Shown in pieces: positions 45,063 through 53,331 of a stretch of DNA of 64,000 bases. The DNA is from IOR16 sp963521065. GTDB lineage: Bacteria > Bacillota > Clostridia > Peptostreptococcales > Anaerovoracaceae. The stretch is from contig CAUQTI010000001.1 in the NCBI GenBank assembly GCA_963521065.1, positions 124,001 through 188,000 on the forward strand, in the 5' to 3' direction. The number at the start of each line of letters is the position of its first letter. Within the stretch, counting starts at the first letter, position 1. A model generated the notes under the pieces. That model saw only the letters and a program-made list of their open reading frames with translations. It made no database searches and had not been told where the DNA came from. Both the position numbers and the translations under genes were made by a program.

Positions 45063-45707
45063 ATGAATTTGGTTTTGTTAGGCCCTCCGGGAGCCGGCAA
45101 AGGTACGCAGGCAACTCAAATTGCTGAGAAATATAAGATTCCTCATATCTCTACCGGTGATATTTTCCGAAGGAATGTAAAAGAGGGTACCCCTCTTGGG
45201 AAAAAAGCACAGGAATACATGTCTAAGGGAGAGTTGGTTCCGGATGACTTGGTAATTGCATTGGTAGAAGACCGTTTGACAGAAGAAGACTGTAAAAATG
45301 GATTTTTACTGGATGGATTTCCAAGAACCGTTTACCAGGCAGAAAAATTTGATGCTTATTTAAAAGAAAAGAATGCGGTAATTGATAAAGTTCTGGATAT
45401 TGATGTAGAAAAAGAGATATTGATCGATCGTATGATTGGCAGAAGAGTTTGTAAAAATTGTGGTGCAACCTATCATGTAAAGAATATGCCTTCGAAGAAG
45501 GACGGTGTATGCGATTCCTGCGGAGGAGACATTTATCAAAGAGCAGATGATACTTTGGAAACCGTTACTAACCGTTTGCAGGTTTATAACAAGCAAACGA
45601 GTCCGCTGATCGAGTATTATGAAAAAGCCGGAAACATTGCTCACATTGATGGAGCAGGAGCCTTAGACAAAGTCTTTGGTGAAATTGTGGAGGTTTTAGG
45701 AGCATAG
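45063..45707 (+). CDS. adk: Adenylate kinase
   Basis: Interconverts AMP, ADP and ATP. 214 residues: P-loop GPPGAGKGTQA, STGDIFRRN, GFPRT, and the long LID with four cysteines (CKNCG and CDSCG) that bind zinc, as in many Gram-positive enzymes. I take the ATG at 45063 behind TGGAGGAT; the in-frame start at 45048 gives five extra residues and lacks a ribosome binding site. Confidence 0.97.
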   Translation: MNLVLLGPPGAGKGTQATQIAEKYKIPHISTGDIFRRNVKEGTPLGKKAQEYMSKGELVPDDLVIALVEDRLTEEDCKNGFLLDGFPRTVYQAEKFDAYLKEKNAVIDKVLDIDVEKEILIDRMIGRRVCKNCGATYHVKNMPSKKDGVCDSCGGDIYQRADDTLETVTNRLQVYNKQTSPLIEYYEKAGNIAHIDGAGALDKVFGEIVEVLGA

Positions 45708-45708
45708 A

Positions 45709-46455
45709 ATGATTATTCTGAAGTCACAAGAAGAAATTGATATTATGAGAGAAGCAGCTGTCGTGACAAAAGCCATGCTGAAAGAGCTGCCAAGTATTAT
45801 TGTACCGGGAATGAGCACAAAAGATATTGATGATTATGTGGAGGAAACCATATTGAAAAACAATATGATTCCTGCATTTAAAGGGTATGGCGGGTTTCCC
45901 GCCTGTGCTTGTGTATCGGTGAATGATGAAGTGGTTCATGGCATTCCGTCTAAGAAGCGTAAGCTGCTGGAGGGTGATATTGTCAGCGTTGATCTTGGAA
46001 CGATATACCGCAAGTATTACAGCGATGCCGCTAGAACTTACGGTGTAGGGAATATCTCAGAAGAAGCACGCCGCTTAATCACAGTAACCGAACAGAGTTT
46101 TTTTGAAGGCTTAAAATTCTGTAAACCAGGATTTCGTCTATCAGATGTATCTCATGCGATTCAGGAAACTGTGGAGGCTGCAGGTTTTACTGCGATAAGA
46201 GATTACGTTGGGCATGGTATTGGAAGAGCAATGCATGAGGATCCTCAAATTCCGAATTACGGAAAACCCGGAAGAGGCCCAAAACTGGTCCCGGGAATGG
46301 TACTCGCAATTGAGCCAATGATCAACCAGGGAAGCTGTGAAGTAGATGTGATGCTGGATAATTGGACGGTTAAAACTTGCGATGGAAAGCTTTCCGCTCA
46401 TTATGAGAATACAGTTGTGATTACGGAGGATGAGCCTGAATTATTGACTTTATAA
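45709..46455 (+). CDS. map: Methionine aminopeptidase, type I
   Basis: Removes the initiator methionine. 248 residues. Metal ligands are visible in VDLGT...YYSDAARTY, the histidine in GHGIGRAMHE, and the glutamates in AIEPM and YENTVV. It starts one base after adk; AGGTTTTAGGAG lies upstream inside adk. Confidence 0.97.
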   Translation: MIILKSQEEIDIMREAAVVTKAMLKELPSIIVPGMSTKDIDDYVEETILKNNMIPAFKGYGGFPACACVSVNDEVVHGIPSKKRKLLEGDIVSVDLGTIYRKYYSDAARTYGVGNISEEARRLITVTEQSFFEGLKFCKPGFRLSDVSHAIQETVEAAGFTAIRDYVGHGIGRAMHEDPQIPNYGKPGRGPKLVPGMVLAIEPMINQGSCEVDVMLDNWTVKTCDGKLSAHYENTVVITEDEPELLTL

Positions 46456-46603
46456 AGCAGTGAAAATTTAGGGAATCATAAATTTGTGAATTTTGCTTGC
46501 CAATCTGCTGAATTCCGTGGATAAAGAACGGATAACAGCAGGTGGGTGAAGTAGTCGATATTACTAAGTAAGTAGAACCGGGTAAGGAGGAGGTGCGCCA
46601 TAT

Positions 46604-46822
46604 ATGGCAAAAAAAGATGTCATAGAAGTATTTGGCACCGTGCTGGAGGCACAGCCTAACGCAATGTTTGTTGTAAAGCTTGAGAACGGCTATGAAGTGC
46701 TTGCACACATTTCCGGTAAGATTAGAATGAACTTTATCAGGATTCTACCGGGAGACAGAGTAAAGGTGGAATTGTCACCTTACGATCTTTCCAGAGGTAG
46801 AATTACCTGGAGAGACAAGTAG
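46604..46822 (+). CDS. infA: Translation initiation factor IF-1
   Basis: 72-residue OB-fold factor (MAKKDVIEVFGTVLEAQPNAMF... YDLSRGRITWRDK). A strong AAGGAGGAGG lies before it. The 148-nt gap after map holds no ORF I can support; the KOW-domain gene found here in some clostridia is absent. Confidence 0.98.
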   Translation: MAKKDVIEVFGTVLEAQPNAMFVVKLENGYEVLAHISGKIRMNFIRILPGDRVKVELSPYDLSRGRITWRDK

Positions 46823-46842
46823 AGCAGTTAAGGAGGATTAAT

Positions 46843-46956
46843 ATGAAAGTAAGAGCCTCAGTAAAGCCTATCTGCGAAAAATGCAAGGTAATTAAGAGAA
46901 ACGGTAAGGTTATGGTTATCTGTGAAAATCCAAAGCATAAGCAGACACAGGGCTGA
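46843..46956 (+). CDS. rpmJ: 50S ribosomal protein L36
   Basis: 37-residue zinc protein, MKVRASVKPICEKCKVIKR at its N-terminus and a Cys/His pair near the C-terminus (VICENPKHKQTQG). Easily missed because of its size. AAGGAGG lies 8 nt before the ATG. It is the zinc-binding (C+) form. Confidence 0.97.
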   Translation: MKVRASVKPICEKCKVIKRNGKVMVICENPKHKQTQG

Positions 46957-47016
46957 TAAATGACAGTCGTCATAAAAAAACGATAGAGTGCACCCAAAGG
47001 GAGCGGCTGTGTTTTC

Positions 47017-47030
47017 CTGCCGCGAGGCAG
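47017..47030 (+). promoter_or_regulatory. GNRA hairpin in the rpmJ-rpsM gap
   Basis: CTGCC-GCGA-GGCAG, a stem with a GCGA tetraloop, in a 181-nt gap that is unusually long for this operon. It is a likely part of a folded leader before rpsM. No promoter or terminator is evident in the gap. Confidence 0.4.
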
Positions 47031-47137
47031 CGAAACGACCTGAGGGCATTCCAATAAAACAATAGGAAATAGCAAATTGTTTTCCCATGTTCCCTGTATG
47101 AAAAGGGAAAATAAAGGAAAAAATAGGAGGTGTAAGG

Positions 47138-47509
47138 ATGGCTCGTATAGCCGGTGTCGATTTACCAAGAGACAAAAGAGTAGAAATTGGACTCACCTAT
47201 ATATATGGTATTGGTAGGAAGACCTCTGTAAAGATTCTAGCGGAAGCCGGAATCAATCCGGATACCAGAATCAAGGATTTGTCTGAGGATGAAGTAGGTG
47301 CAATCAGAAAGATCATTGATAGTGAATATAGTGTAGAAGGAGATCTTCGCAGAGAAGTTTCTTTGAACATCAAGCGATTAATGGAAATTGGTTGCTACAG
47401 AGGAATTAGACATAGAAGAGGTCTTCCTGTTCGCGGACAGAAGACGAAGACCAACGCAAGAACTCGTAAGGGTCCTAAGAAGACAGTTGGTAGAAAGAAG
47501 AAGAAGTAA
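47138..47509 (+). CDS. rpsM: 30S ribosomal protein S13
   Basis: 123-residue head protein that forms bridges to L5 and contacts P-site tRNA through its basic tail (GVDLPRDKRVEIGLTYIYGIG... RGQKTKTNARTRKGPKK). TAGGAGGTG precedes it. Confidence 0.98.
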   Translation: MARIAGVDLPRDKRVEIGLTYIYGIGRKTSVKILAEAGINPDTRIKDLSEDEVGAIRKIIDSEYSVEGDLRREVSLNIKRLMEIGCYRGIRHRRGLPVRGQKTKTNARTRKGPKKTVGRKKKK

Positions 47510-47524
47510 GGAGGGGAGATTCAA

Positions 47525-47923
47525 ATGGCAAAAGCAGTAAAAAAGACGGTTCGTAAAAAGAGAAGAGAACGCAAAAATATTGAACGCGGTCAAGCTCATA
47601 TTCAATCCACCTTCAATAATACTCTTGTAACTCTTACCGATTTGAGCGGAAACGCTTTATCTTGGTCAAGTGCTGGTTCTCTAGGCTTTAAAGGTTCTAG
47701 AAAATCCACACCATTTGCAGCGCAGATGGCAGCAGAAGAGGCTGCGAAAGGTGCAATGGAGCATGGACTGAAAACGGTAGAAGTATATGTAAAGGGACCT
47801 GGTTCCGGACGTGAAGCTGCAATCAGAGCATTGCAGACTGCCGGTCTTGAGATTAATATGATTAAAGATATTACTCCAATTCCACACAACGGATGCAGAC
47901 CGCCTAAAAGAAGAAGAGTTTAG
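47525..47923 (+). CDS. rpsK: 30S ribosomal protein S11
   Basis: 132-residue platform protein (GQAHIQSTFNNTLVTLTD... DITPIPHNGCRPPKRRRV). Full length, behind AAGGAGGGG. Confidence 0.98.
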   Translation: MAKAVKKTVRKKRRERKNIERGQAHIQSTFNNTLVTLTDLSGNALSWSSAGSLGFKGSRKSTPFAAQMAAEEAAKGAMEHGLKTVEVYVKGPGSGREAAIRALQTAGLEINMIKDITPIPHNGCRPPKRRRV

Positions 47924-47942
47924 TGAAAGGGAGGTGTAGTTA

Positions 47943-48563
47943 ATGGCTAGATATATAGGACCTGCTTGCAGATTATGCAGAAGAGAAGGCCAGAAGATGT
48001 TCTTAAAGGGCGAAAGATGCTACAGCAGCAAATGTGCTCTCGACAAGAGAAGCTACGCTCCAGGACAGCATGGTCAGAGCAGAAAGAAGATTTCTGATTA
48101 TGGCTTGCAGCTAAGAGAAAAGCAGAAAGCGAAGCGTTTTTACGGAATTTTAGAAACACAGTTTAGAAATTATTTTGATAAAGCAGAAAAGAAAAAAGGT
48201 ATTGCCGGTGAAAACTTGTTGATTATGCTTGAAACAAGATTTGACAATGCAGTATATAGAATGGGATTTGCTTCTTCCAGAAAGGAAGCAAGACAGCTCG
48301 TTCGCCACGGACATTTTACGATTAACGGAAAGAAAGCAAATATTCCTTCCCTTGAAGTAAAAGCAGGTGACGTAATTAAAGTAAAGGAAAAGAGTGCTTC
48401 TTCTCCTAAATTTAAAGAGATTAAAGAAATGTCTATCAGCACTCCGAACTGGATTACGGTCGAGCCAGACAAACTTGAAGGTAAAATTCTTGCAATGCCA
48501 AGAAGAGAAGAAATCGATACACCGATCGCAGAACATCTCATCGTCGAATTGTACTCAAAGTAA
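47943..48563 (+). CDS. rpsD: 30S ribosomal protein S4, zinc type
   Basis: 206-residue primary 16S-binding protein. An N-terminal zinc cluster is present (CRLCRREG and, further on, CYSSKCALDKR), followed by the S4 RNA-binding domain (SRKEARQLVRHGHFTINGKK). S4 is an autogenous repressor in both E. coli and Bacillus. AAGGGAGGTG precedes it. Confidence 0.97.
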   Translation: MARYIGPACRLCRREGQKMFLKGERCYSSKCALDKRSYAPGQHGQSRKKISDYGLQLREKQKAKRFYGILETQFRNYFDKAEKKKGIAGENLLIMLETRFDNAVYRMGFASSRKEARQLVRHGHFTINGKKANIPSLEVKAGDVIKVKEKSASSPKFKEIKEMSISTPNWITVEPDKLEGKILAMPRREEIDTPIAEHLIVELYSK

Positions 48564-48586
48564 ACCACGTAAGATGGTCCCATATG

Positions 48587-48619
48587 GGAATTCCGCGGCT
48601 TAGGCCGATTTGGAATTCC
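48587..48619 (+). promoter_or_regulatory. Hairpin between rpsD and rpoA
   Basis: GGAATTCC (48587-48594) pairs with a second GGAATTCC (48612-48619), and inside CGGC pairs with GCCG around TTAG. No T-run follows. It sits directly before the rpoA leader and could tune rpoA translation or mRNA stability. Confidence 0.45.
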
Positions 48620-48654
48620 TCCAGTTAATTCGATTAAAAAAGGAGGGATTTTGA

Positions 48655-49602
48655 GTGATCGAAATTGAAAAGCCAACAATCGAGTGTATCTATTCGGATG
48701 AAGATAAGAGTTACGGCAAGTTTGTAGTCGAACCTTTGGAGCGTGGATATGGTACCACTTTAGGTAACAGTTTGCGGAGAATTTTGCTTTCTTCGCTCCC
48801 TGGTGCTGCTGTGACATCTGTAAAAATTGATGGCATTCTTCATGAATTTTCAACGATACCAGGTGTGAAAGAGGACGTTACCGAGATTATTCTTAATTTA
48901 AAGAAGCTTGCGGTTCGCCTAAATAACGAAAGCACGAAAAGAGTGATTATCAATGCAGTTGGTCCTAAAATAGTAACTGCTGCGGATATCATTGCAGACA
49001 GTGACCTGGAAATCTTCAATCCGGATCTGCATATCGCAACCCTAGAAGAAAATGCAACTTTAGTCATGGAGATTAATATTGCAAAAGGAAGAGGGTATGT
49101 GCCTGCGGACCAGAATAAGACAGAATCCACTCCGATTGCGGTCATTCCGGTGGATTCCATTTATACACCGGTTCGCAAAGTCAATTTTACTGTTGAAAAC
49201 ACAAGAGTTGGCCAGGTAACAGATTATGACAGGCTGATTTTAGAGGTTTGGACAGATGGCAGCATTGCACCGGATGAAGGGGTATCCATCGGCGCAAAAA
49301 TCATGCAAGAGCATTTAAAGCTCTTTATTGATTTGACTGATAGTATGGATTCCGTGGAAATCATGGTTGAAAAAGAAGAAGATCAGAAAGAAAAGGCTTT
49401 AGAAATGACGATTGAAGAGCTTGAGCTTTCCGTTCGATCTTTTAACTGTTTAAAGCGTGCGGCAATTAATACGGTAGAAGAGCTGACTCATAGGACGGAA
49501 GACGACATGATGAAGGTGAGAAACCTAGGCAAGAAGTCTTTGGATGAGGTAAAGCATAAATTAGAAGAATTAGGACTTGGGTTAAAGCCGAGCGAAGAAT
49601 AA
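48655..49602 (+). CDS. rpoA: DNA-directed RNA polymerase subunit alpha
   Basis: 315 residues, GTG start behind AAAGGAGGG. The N-terminal assembly domain has ERGYGTTLGNSLRRILLSSLPG. The C-terminal domain (from about 245, LELSVRSFNCLKRAAINTVEEL) binds UP elements and activators. Confidence 0.98.
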   Translation: MIEIEKPTIECIYSDEDKSYGKFVVEPLERGYGTTLGNSLRRILLSSLPGAAVTSVKIDGILHEFSTIPGVKEDVTEIILNLKKLAVRLNNESTKRVIINAVGPKIVTAADIIADSDLEIFNPDLHIATLEENATLVMEINIAKGRGYVPADQNKTESTPIAVIPVDSIYTPVRKVNFTVENTRVGQVTDYDRLILEVWTDGSIAPDEGVSIGAKIMQEHLKLFIDLTDSMDSVEIMVEKEEDQKEKALEMTIEELELSVRSFNCLKRAAINTVEELTHRTEDDMMKVRNLGKKSLDEVKHKLEELGLGLKPSEE

Positions 49603-49622
49603 TTGCGGAAGGAGGATGAATC

Positions 49623-49964
49623 ATGCCAGGTTATAGAAAGTTAGGCAGACCGACTGCTCATAGAAAGCTTATGCTGAGAAACCTCGTGACCGACCTTTTA
49701 AGAGAAGGACGTATCACGACAACAGATACTAGAGCAAAAGAAGCAAGAAGAGAAGCTGAAAAAATGATTACATTGGCAAAACGCGGCGACCTACATGCGA
49801 GAAGACAAGTACTTGCTTATGTCTTTGATGAAGATGTAGTGACAAAGTTGTTTGAAGAAATTGCACCGAAGTATGCAGAACGCAACGGTGGTTACACCAG
49901 AATTTTAAAGCTGGGACCTAGAAGAGGGGACTGTGCTGAATTAGTATTTTTGGAATTGGTGTAA
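49623..49964 (+). CDS. rplQ: 50S ribosomal protein L17
   Basis: 113 residues (MPGYRKLGRPTAHRKLMLRNL... GGYTRILKLGPRRGDCAELVFLEL). Full length. Last gene of the ribosomal cluster, followed by a strong terminator. Confidence 0.98.
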   Translation: MPGYRKLGRPTAHRKLMLRNLVTDLLREGRITTTDTRAKEARREAEKMITLAKRGDLHARRQVLAYVFDEDVVTKLFEEIAPKYAERNGGYTRILKLGPRRGDCAELVFLELV

Positions 49965-49988
49965 GCTATTTTCCGAGTGAAAAACAGG

Positions 49989-50016
49989 GCCTGAGGGATT
50001 TTCCTCAGGCTTTTTT
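49989..50016 (+). terminator. Terminator of the alpha operon
   Basis: GCCTGAGG and CCTCAGGC around a 6-nt loop, followed by six T. Confidence 0.93.
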
Positions 50017-50094
50017 GCGTCATTTTATAAAATAAAGTAGCTCCATTGATACAGGGTGGTAAAAAATGACTTTATGGTAAATCACTTTAAGGAT

Positions 50095-50122
50095 TTGAAA
50101 TTGCAAAAAGGAGTGCTATAAT
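50095..50122 (+). promoter_or_regulatory. Promoter of eutP
   Basis: TTGAAA (50095-50100), a 16-bp spacer and TATAAT (50117-50122), about 33 nt before the eutP start. No hexaloop hairpin pair or terminator lies between it and eutP, unlike eutS and eutA, so eutP appears not to be under antitermination. Confidence 0.6.
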
Positions 50123-50154
50123 TGACCCAATAGAAGAAAAGGAAGGGTTAGCCG

Positions 50155-50652
50155 ATGCAAAAGAAAAAAATGACTTTGAAATCCTTAAAAGAGCAAGGCG
50201 ATTTGATGCCCCGGATGATCTTAGTGGGGCGTTCTCAGAGTGGGAAAACGACACTTTGTCAGTATCTCACAGAGCAACAGCTTCATTACCATAAAACACA
50301 GACTGTCCAATTTATCGATCATTGCATTTTGGACACACCGGGAGAATATTTGGAGCAGAAAGGGTTTTACGGTGCCCTGTCCGTTACGGCAGCAGATGCT
50401 CATGTAATTGTGCTTGTACAAGATGCGACTGAAGACGGTACGATGTTTGCGCCCTCTTTTGGCATGATGTTTGGTGGAAAGCCAATTATTGGCGTTATAA
50501 CGAAAAGTGATGCTGCAAGTGAAGAGCAGGTAAGGCAGGCAGAAGCCCATTTACTGCGTGCCGGTGCAGAGACGTGTTTTGTTACGAGCAGCGTAAAAGG
50601 AACGGGGTTTCATCACTTTCTAAAATATGTAAAAAATAAAGCAGGAGCATGA
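50155..50652 (+). CDS. eutP: EutP/PduV family GTPase-like protein
   Basis: 165-residue small P-loop protein of the EutP/PduV family found at microcompartment loci. P-loop GRSQSGKTT near residue 25, DTPGEYLE as the G3 region and TKSD as G4. Related proteins have been tied to compartment positioning and, in one case, to acetate kinase activity; which applies here is unknown. GGAAGGG precedes the ATG. Confidence 0.9.
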   Translation: MQKKKMTLKSLKEQGDLMPRMILVGRSQSGKTTLCQYLTEQQLHYHKTQTVQFIDHCILDTPGEYLEQKGFYGALSVTAADAHVIVLVQDATEDGTMFAPSFGMMFGGKPIIGVITKSDAASEEQVRQAEAHLLRAGAETCFVTSSVKGTGFHHFLKYVKNKAGA

Positions 50653-50692
50653 GCATATTTGTTGGGTATTAAGAAATTTGATGAATAGGTGC

Positions 50693-50721
50693 TTGACATA
50701 ATTTTTTTTTTTTATTATAAT
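50693..50721 (+). promoter_or_regulatory. Main eut promoter before eutS
   Basis: Perfect consensus: TTGACA (50693-50698), 17-bp T-rich spacer, TATAAT (50716-50721). Such a strong promoter ahead of a terminator fits control by antitermination rather than at initiation. Confidence 0.88.
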
Positions 50722-50738
50722 TCATACTATAAAGCAAA

Positions 50739-50835
50739 AGAGTTTGTGCGGCGTAGCAAAAACTCTGGTTGATGGAATGCGAAGCAGCATCTAGACAGAA
50801 TACACAGTAATGGTATTTGTTTGGGTGCTTTTTTT
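50739..50835 (+). promoter_or_regulatory. EutV antitermination site 1 (dual hairpin plus terminator)
   Basis: P1 (50739-50766): 7-bp stem AGAGTTT/AAACTCT, a G-A mismatch, then TGC/GCA closing the hexaloop GGCGTA. A 10-nt linker follows. P2 (50777-50790): ATGC-GAAGCA-GCAT. The terminator (50786-50829) is a 17-bp stem with one bulged G; its 5' arm begins with the last base of the P2 loop, and a T-run follows. P2 and the terminator therefore exclude each other. Binding of phosphorylated EutV to P1-P2 should prevent termination and allow eutS-eutV-eutW transcription. Loop position 4 is G, as in known ANTAR targets; position 1 is G rather than the A I recall from the published consensus. Confidence 0.85.
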
Positions 50836-50904
50836 GTTAAATCACTGAAATTATCAAGGATGAAAAGTGGATTGCCCTTAAATTACGAGAGGAGGGTGAG
50901 GTGA

Positions 50905-51249
50905 TTGGAAGAGGCAAAGCAGAGAATTATACAAGAGTTTGTTCCTGGAAAACAGGTTACGTTAGCACATGTGATTGCAAATCCTAGCAGGGAATTATAC
51001 CCAAAGTTAGGTATGGTACAGGAAAAAGGCGCAATTGGAATTATGACGATCACCCCTAGTGAGGGAGCAATGATTGCAGCGGATGTTGCATCCAAGGCAG
51101 CAGAGATTTCCATTGGATTTGTTGATCGGTTTAATGGAACATTGGTGATACTGGGTGATGTTGCCGCCGTTGAAGCTGCAGTAAAAGATGTGATGACCAT
51201 TTTATGTGATAAAATGGGATTTGCGGGAACAAAGATAAGTAAAACGTGA
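50905..51249 (+). CDS. eutS: Microcompartment shell protein EutS
   Basis: 114-residue single BMC-domain shell protein of the circularly permuted EutS/PduU type (QEFVPGKQVTLAHVIANP... GAIGIMTITPSEGAMIAADVASKA). It forms hexamers in the ethanolamine compartment shell. TTG start behind GAGGAGGGTGA. First gene behind antitermination site 1. Confidence 0.93.
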   Translation: MEEAKQRIIQEFVPGKQVTLAHVIANPSRELYPKLGMVQEKGAIGIMTITPSEGAMIAADVASKAAEISIGFVDRFNGTLVILGDVAAVEAAVKDVMTILCDKMGFAGTKISKT

Positions 51250-51300
51250 GTTACCGCAATGAGGCTGAAGAAGCATAATACAGCCCTTAGGAGTAATACC

Positions 51301-51882
51301 ATGAAGGAAAATGGAAGAAAAGGAATTCGGGTAATCATCGCCGAAGATGAGCCCATAACTAGAATGGATTTACGAGAAATGCTCATTACCGCAGGTTACA
51401 AGGTAGTCGGTGAAGCATCGGAAGGATTCGATGCAATCGAACTTTGTAAGAAAGAAAAACCAGATGTTGTCCTTTTGGATATAAAAATGCCGTTACTAGA
51501 TGGCTTATCTGCCGCAAAGGTAATTTGCGAAGAGAAAAGCGCACAGACAATTCTGCTCGTCACTGCCTACAGTGATAGCGAATTTATAAAAAGTGCCACC
51601 GATATTGGTGTATCTGGTTATATGGTGAAACCGATTGATGAAAAATCTCTGGTTCCCAATATTGAAATTGCGGTTGCACGAAGCAGAGAAATGGCGTTGG
51701 TAAAGAAGGAGTGTGAATGCATCTCCCAGAGATTAGAAAATCGGACTGTGATTGAAAAAGCAAAGGGGCACTTGATGGAATCTATGCATTTGTCGGAGGC
51801 AGAAGCCTACGAATATATTAAAAATTTGAGTAAAGAAAAGAAAGTCTCTATGAAGCGCATTGCAGAAATCATATTGACTTAG
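51301..51882 (+). CDS. eutV: ANTAR response regulator EutV
   Basis: 193 residues. The receiver domain (VIIAEDEPITRMDL, phospho-acceptor Asp60 in LLDIKMP, VTAYSD, VKPID) is followed by a coiled linker and a C-terminal ANTAR domain (about 130-190, RTVIEKAKGHLMESMHLSEAEAYEYI) that binds paired RNA hairpins and prevents termination. I chose the ATG at 51301 because TAGGAG lies 8 nt upstream; an in-frame ATG at 51259 has no ribosome binding site. Its own mRNA lies behind site 1, giving positive feedback, and site 2 follows eutW. Confidence 0.95.
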   Translation: MKENGRKGIRVIIAEDEPITRMDLREMLITAGYKVVGEASEGFDAIELCKKEKPDVVLLDIKMPLLDGLSAAKVICEEKSAQTILLVTAYSDSEFIKSATDIGVSGYMVKPIDEKSLVPNIEIAVARSREMALVKKECECISQRLENRTVIEKAKGHLMESMHLSEAEAYEYIKNLSKEKKVSMKRIAEIILT

Positions 51883-51897
51883 AAGGATTGTGATACT

Positions 51898-53331
51898 ATG
51901 CCAGATACCATTGAAAAATTATGCAAGGAGTACACCGATTTAACAAGAGAGGAAATTGAGATTATAAAGCGCCTGGGTATGAGCTTGCAGCTTTTGGCGA
52001 ATTTAGAGGATGCAGATTTTTTTATTGACTGTCCTACTGTAGATGGGATGGATGCGATTGTTGTAGCAGAGGCGAAGCCAGAAAATGCTCCTTCCTCCTA
52101 TAAAAAAACGGTTGTGGGGCTTTTAGCGAAGCCGAACAATGAACCCGCTGTCGCAAGAACGTTTCGTTTGGGTTTGTCCACAAAGCAGATGAAAGCTGTG
52201 ACGCAAGAATCCACTATGGTGGTGCAGTCTGTTGAGCCGATTAAGTACGGCGAGCGCGTGATTGGTGTCCTGATTGAAGAAAAGCGCGCGGATGAAAATA
52301 GTGAAATGAGTGAGAGGATCCGTTTTTCTGATGCGAGCTACGCGATTGTAGCAGATATGCTGACTCGTATGGATGAGCAGTCCTCATGGCTCACCGACTA
52401 TATTGATGAAGCCGTGATTCTTGTAGATATGCAGGGTTATGTCAGCTTTCGAAATAAAATGGCACGAGATCTCTTTGAAAGGCTCGGTTATACAAATGAT
52501 ATCTTAGGGATGCCTTATAAGGGGATTGCACTGCATGGATCAAATCTGGAATGGTTTGATCAGGATGCGAGCTATTCAGGAATAGAGGTTTCCGTATCAA
52601 ATTTAGATTTGACAGTGAAGCAGATCTTCTTGAAAAATAACAATGTAGACTTTGCAATTATGATAAGAGATATCACACATATCAGAGACAAAGAAAAAGA
52701 GCTGATTTTAAAGTCAGTAGCCATTAAAGAAATGCATCACCGGGTAAAAAATAGTCTCCAGACAATTGCAAGTCTGTTAAGACTGCAGGGGCGAAGGACA
52801 AAAAGTGAAGAAGCAAAGATGATTCTCGATGAGAGTATGAACCGGATTTTAGCGATTGCGACGACGCATGAGCTGCTTGCAAAGGTGGGAGTAGATCAGG
52901 TTAACATCAGAGATGTATTGGAAAATATAAAAAATAATACACTGCAATATTTCCAAAAACCTACGACAAAAGTGGAAATCAAAATTGAGGGCGATGATTT
53001 GCAGGTTGACTCAGAAATCTCCACATCAGTTGCTTTGGTAGTCAGTGAGCTGATGCATAACTCATTGCAGCATGCATTTGATGACCAACCGCAAGGAACG
53101 ATTCACATTCAAATTACACGCGGTCAGATGTATTCGAATATCGAAGTAAGCGATGATGGAAAGGGCTTTGATTTTGAACAAGTCAAAGGAGACAGCCTCG
53201 GACTAAATATTGTGATTTCCATTATCAAGGATAAACTAGACGGAAACTTAAGAATTGATTCAGGAAGCCTTGGAACGAGAATCAATTTCGATTTTAAAAA
53301 TAGAATAACAAGTATGGATAATGTGACGTAA
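51898..53331 (+). CDS. eutW: Ethanolamine sensor histidine kinase EutW
   Basis: Soluble sensor kinase, 477 residues, no membrane helix. An N-terminal ligand-sensing domain (about 1-160), a PAS-like region (about 170-265) and HisKA_2 with EMHHRVKNSLQTIASLL are followed by HATPase_c (VSELMHNSLQHAF, VSDDGKGFDF, SLGLNIV). EutW kinases phosphorylate EutV in response to ethanolamine; direct binding is known for the enterococcal protein. It follows eutV by 15 bp. Its stop codon lies inside the first hairpin of antitermination site 2. Confidence 0.93.
   Translation: MPDTIEKLCKEYTDLTREEIEIIKRLGMSLQLLANLEDADFFIDCPTVDGMDAIVVAEAKPENAPSSYKKTVVGLLAKPNNEPAVARTFRLGLSTKQMKAVTQESTMVVQSVEPIKYGERVIGVLIEEKRADENSEMSERIRFSDASYAIVADMLTRMDEQSSWLTDYIDEAVILVDMQGYVSFRNKMARDLFERLGYTNDILGMPYKGIALHGSNLEWFDQDASYSGIEVSVSNLDLTVKQIFLKNNNVDFAIMIRDITHIRDKEKELILKSVAIKEMHHRVKNSLQTIASLLRLQGRRTKSEEAKMILDESMNRILAIATTHELLAKVGVDQVNIRDVLENIKNNTLQYFQKPTTKVEIKIEGDDLQVDSEISTSVALVVSELMHNSLQHAFDDQPQGTIHIQITRGQMYSNIEVSDDGKGFDFEQVKGDSLGLNIVISIIKDKLDGNLRIDSGSLGTRINFDFKNRITSMDNVT

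Noticed and set aside
48170..48853. Minus-strand 227-codon frame across rpsD and rpoA
   Set aside because: It runs antisense through two highly conserved genes; an artefact of codon bias.
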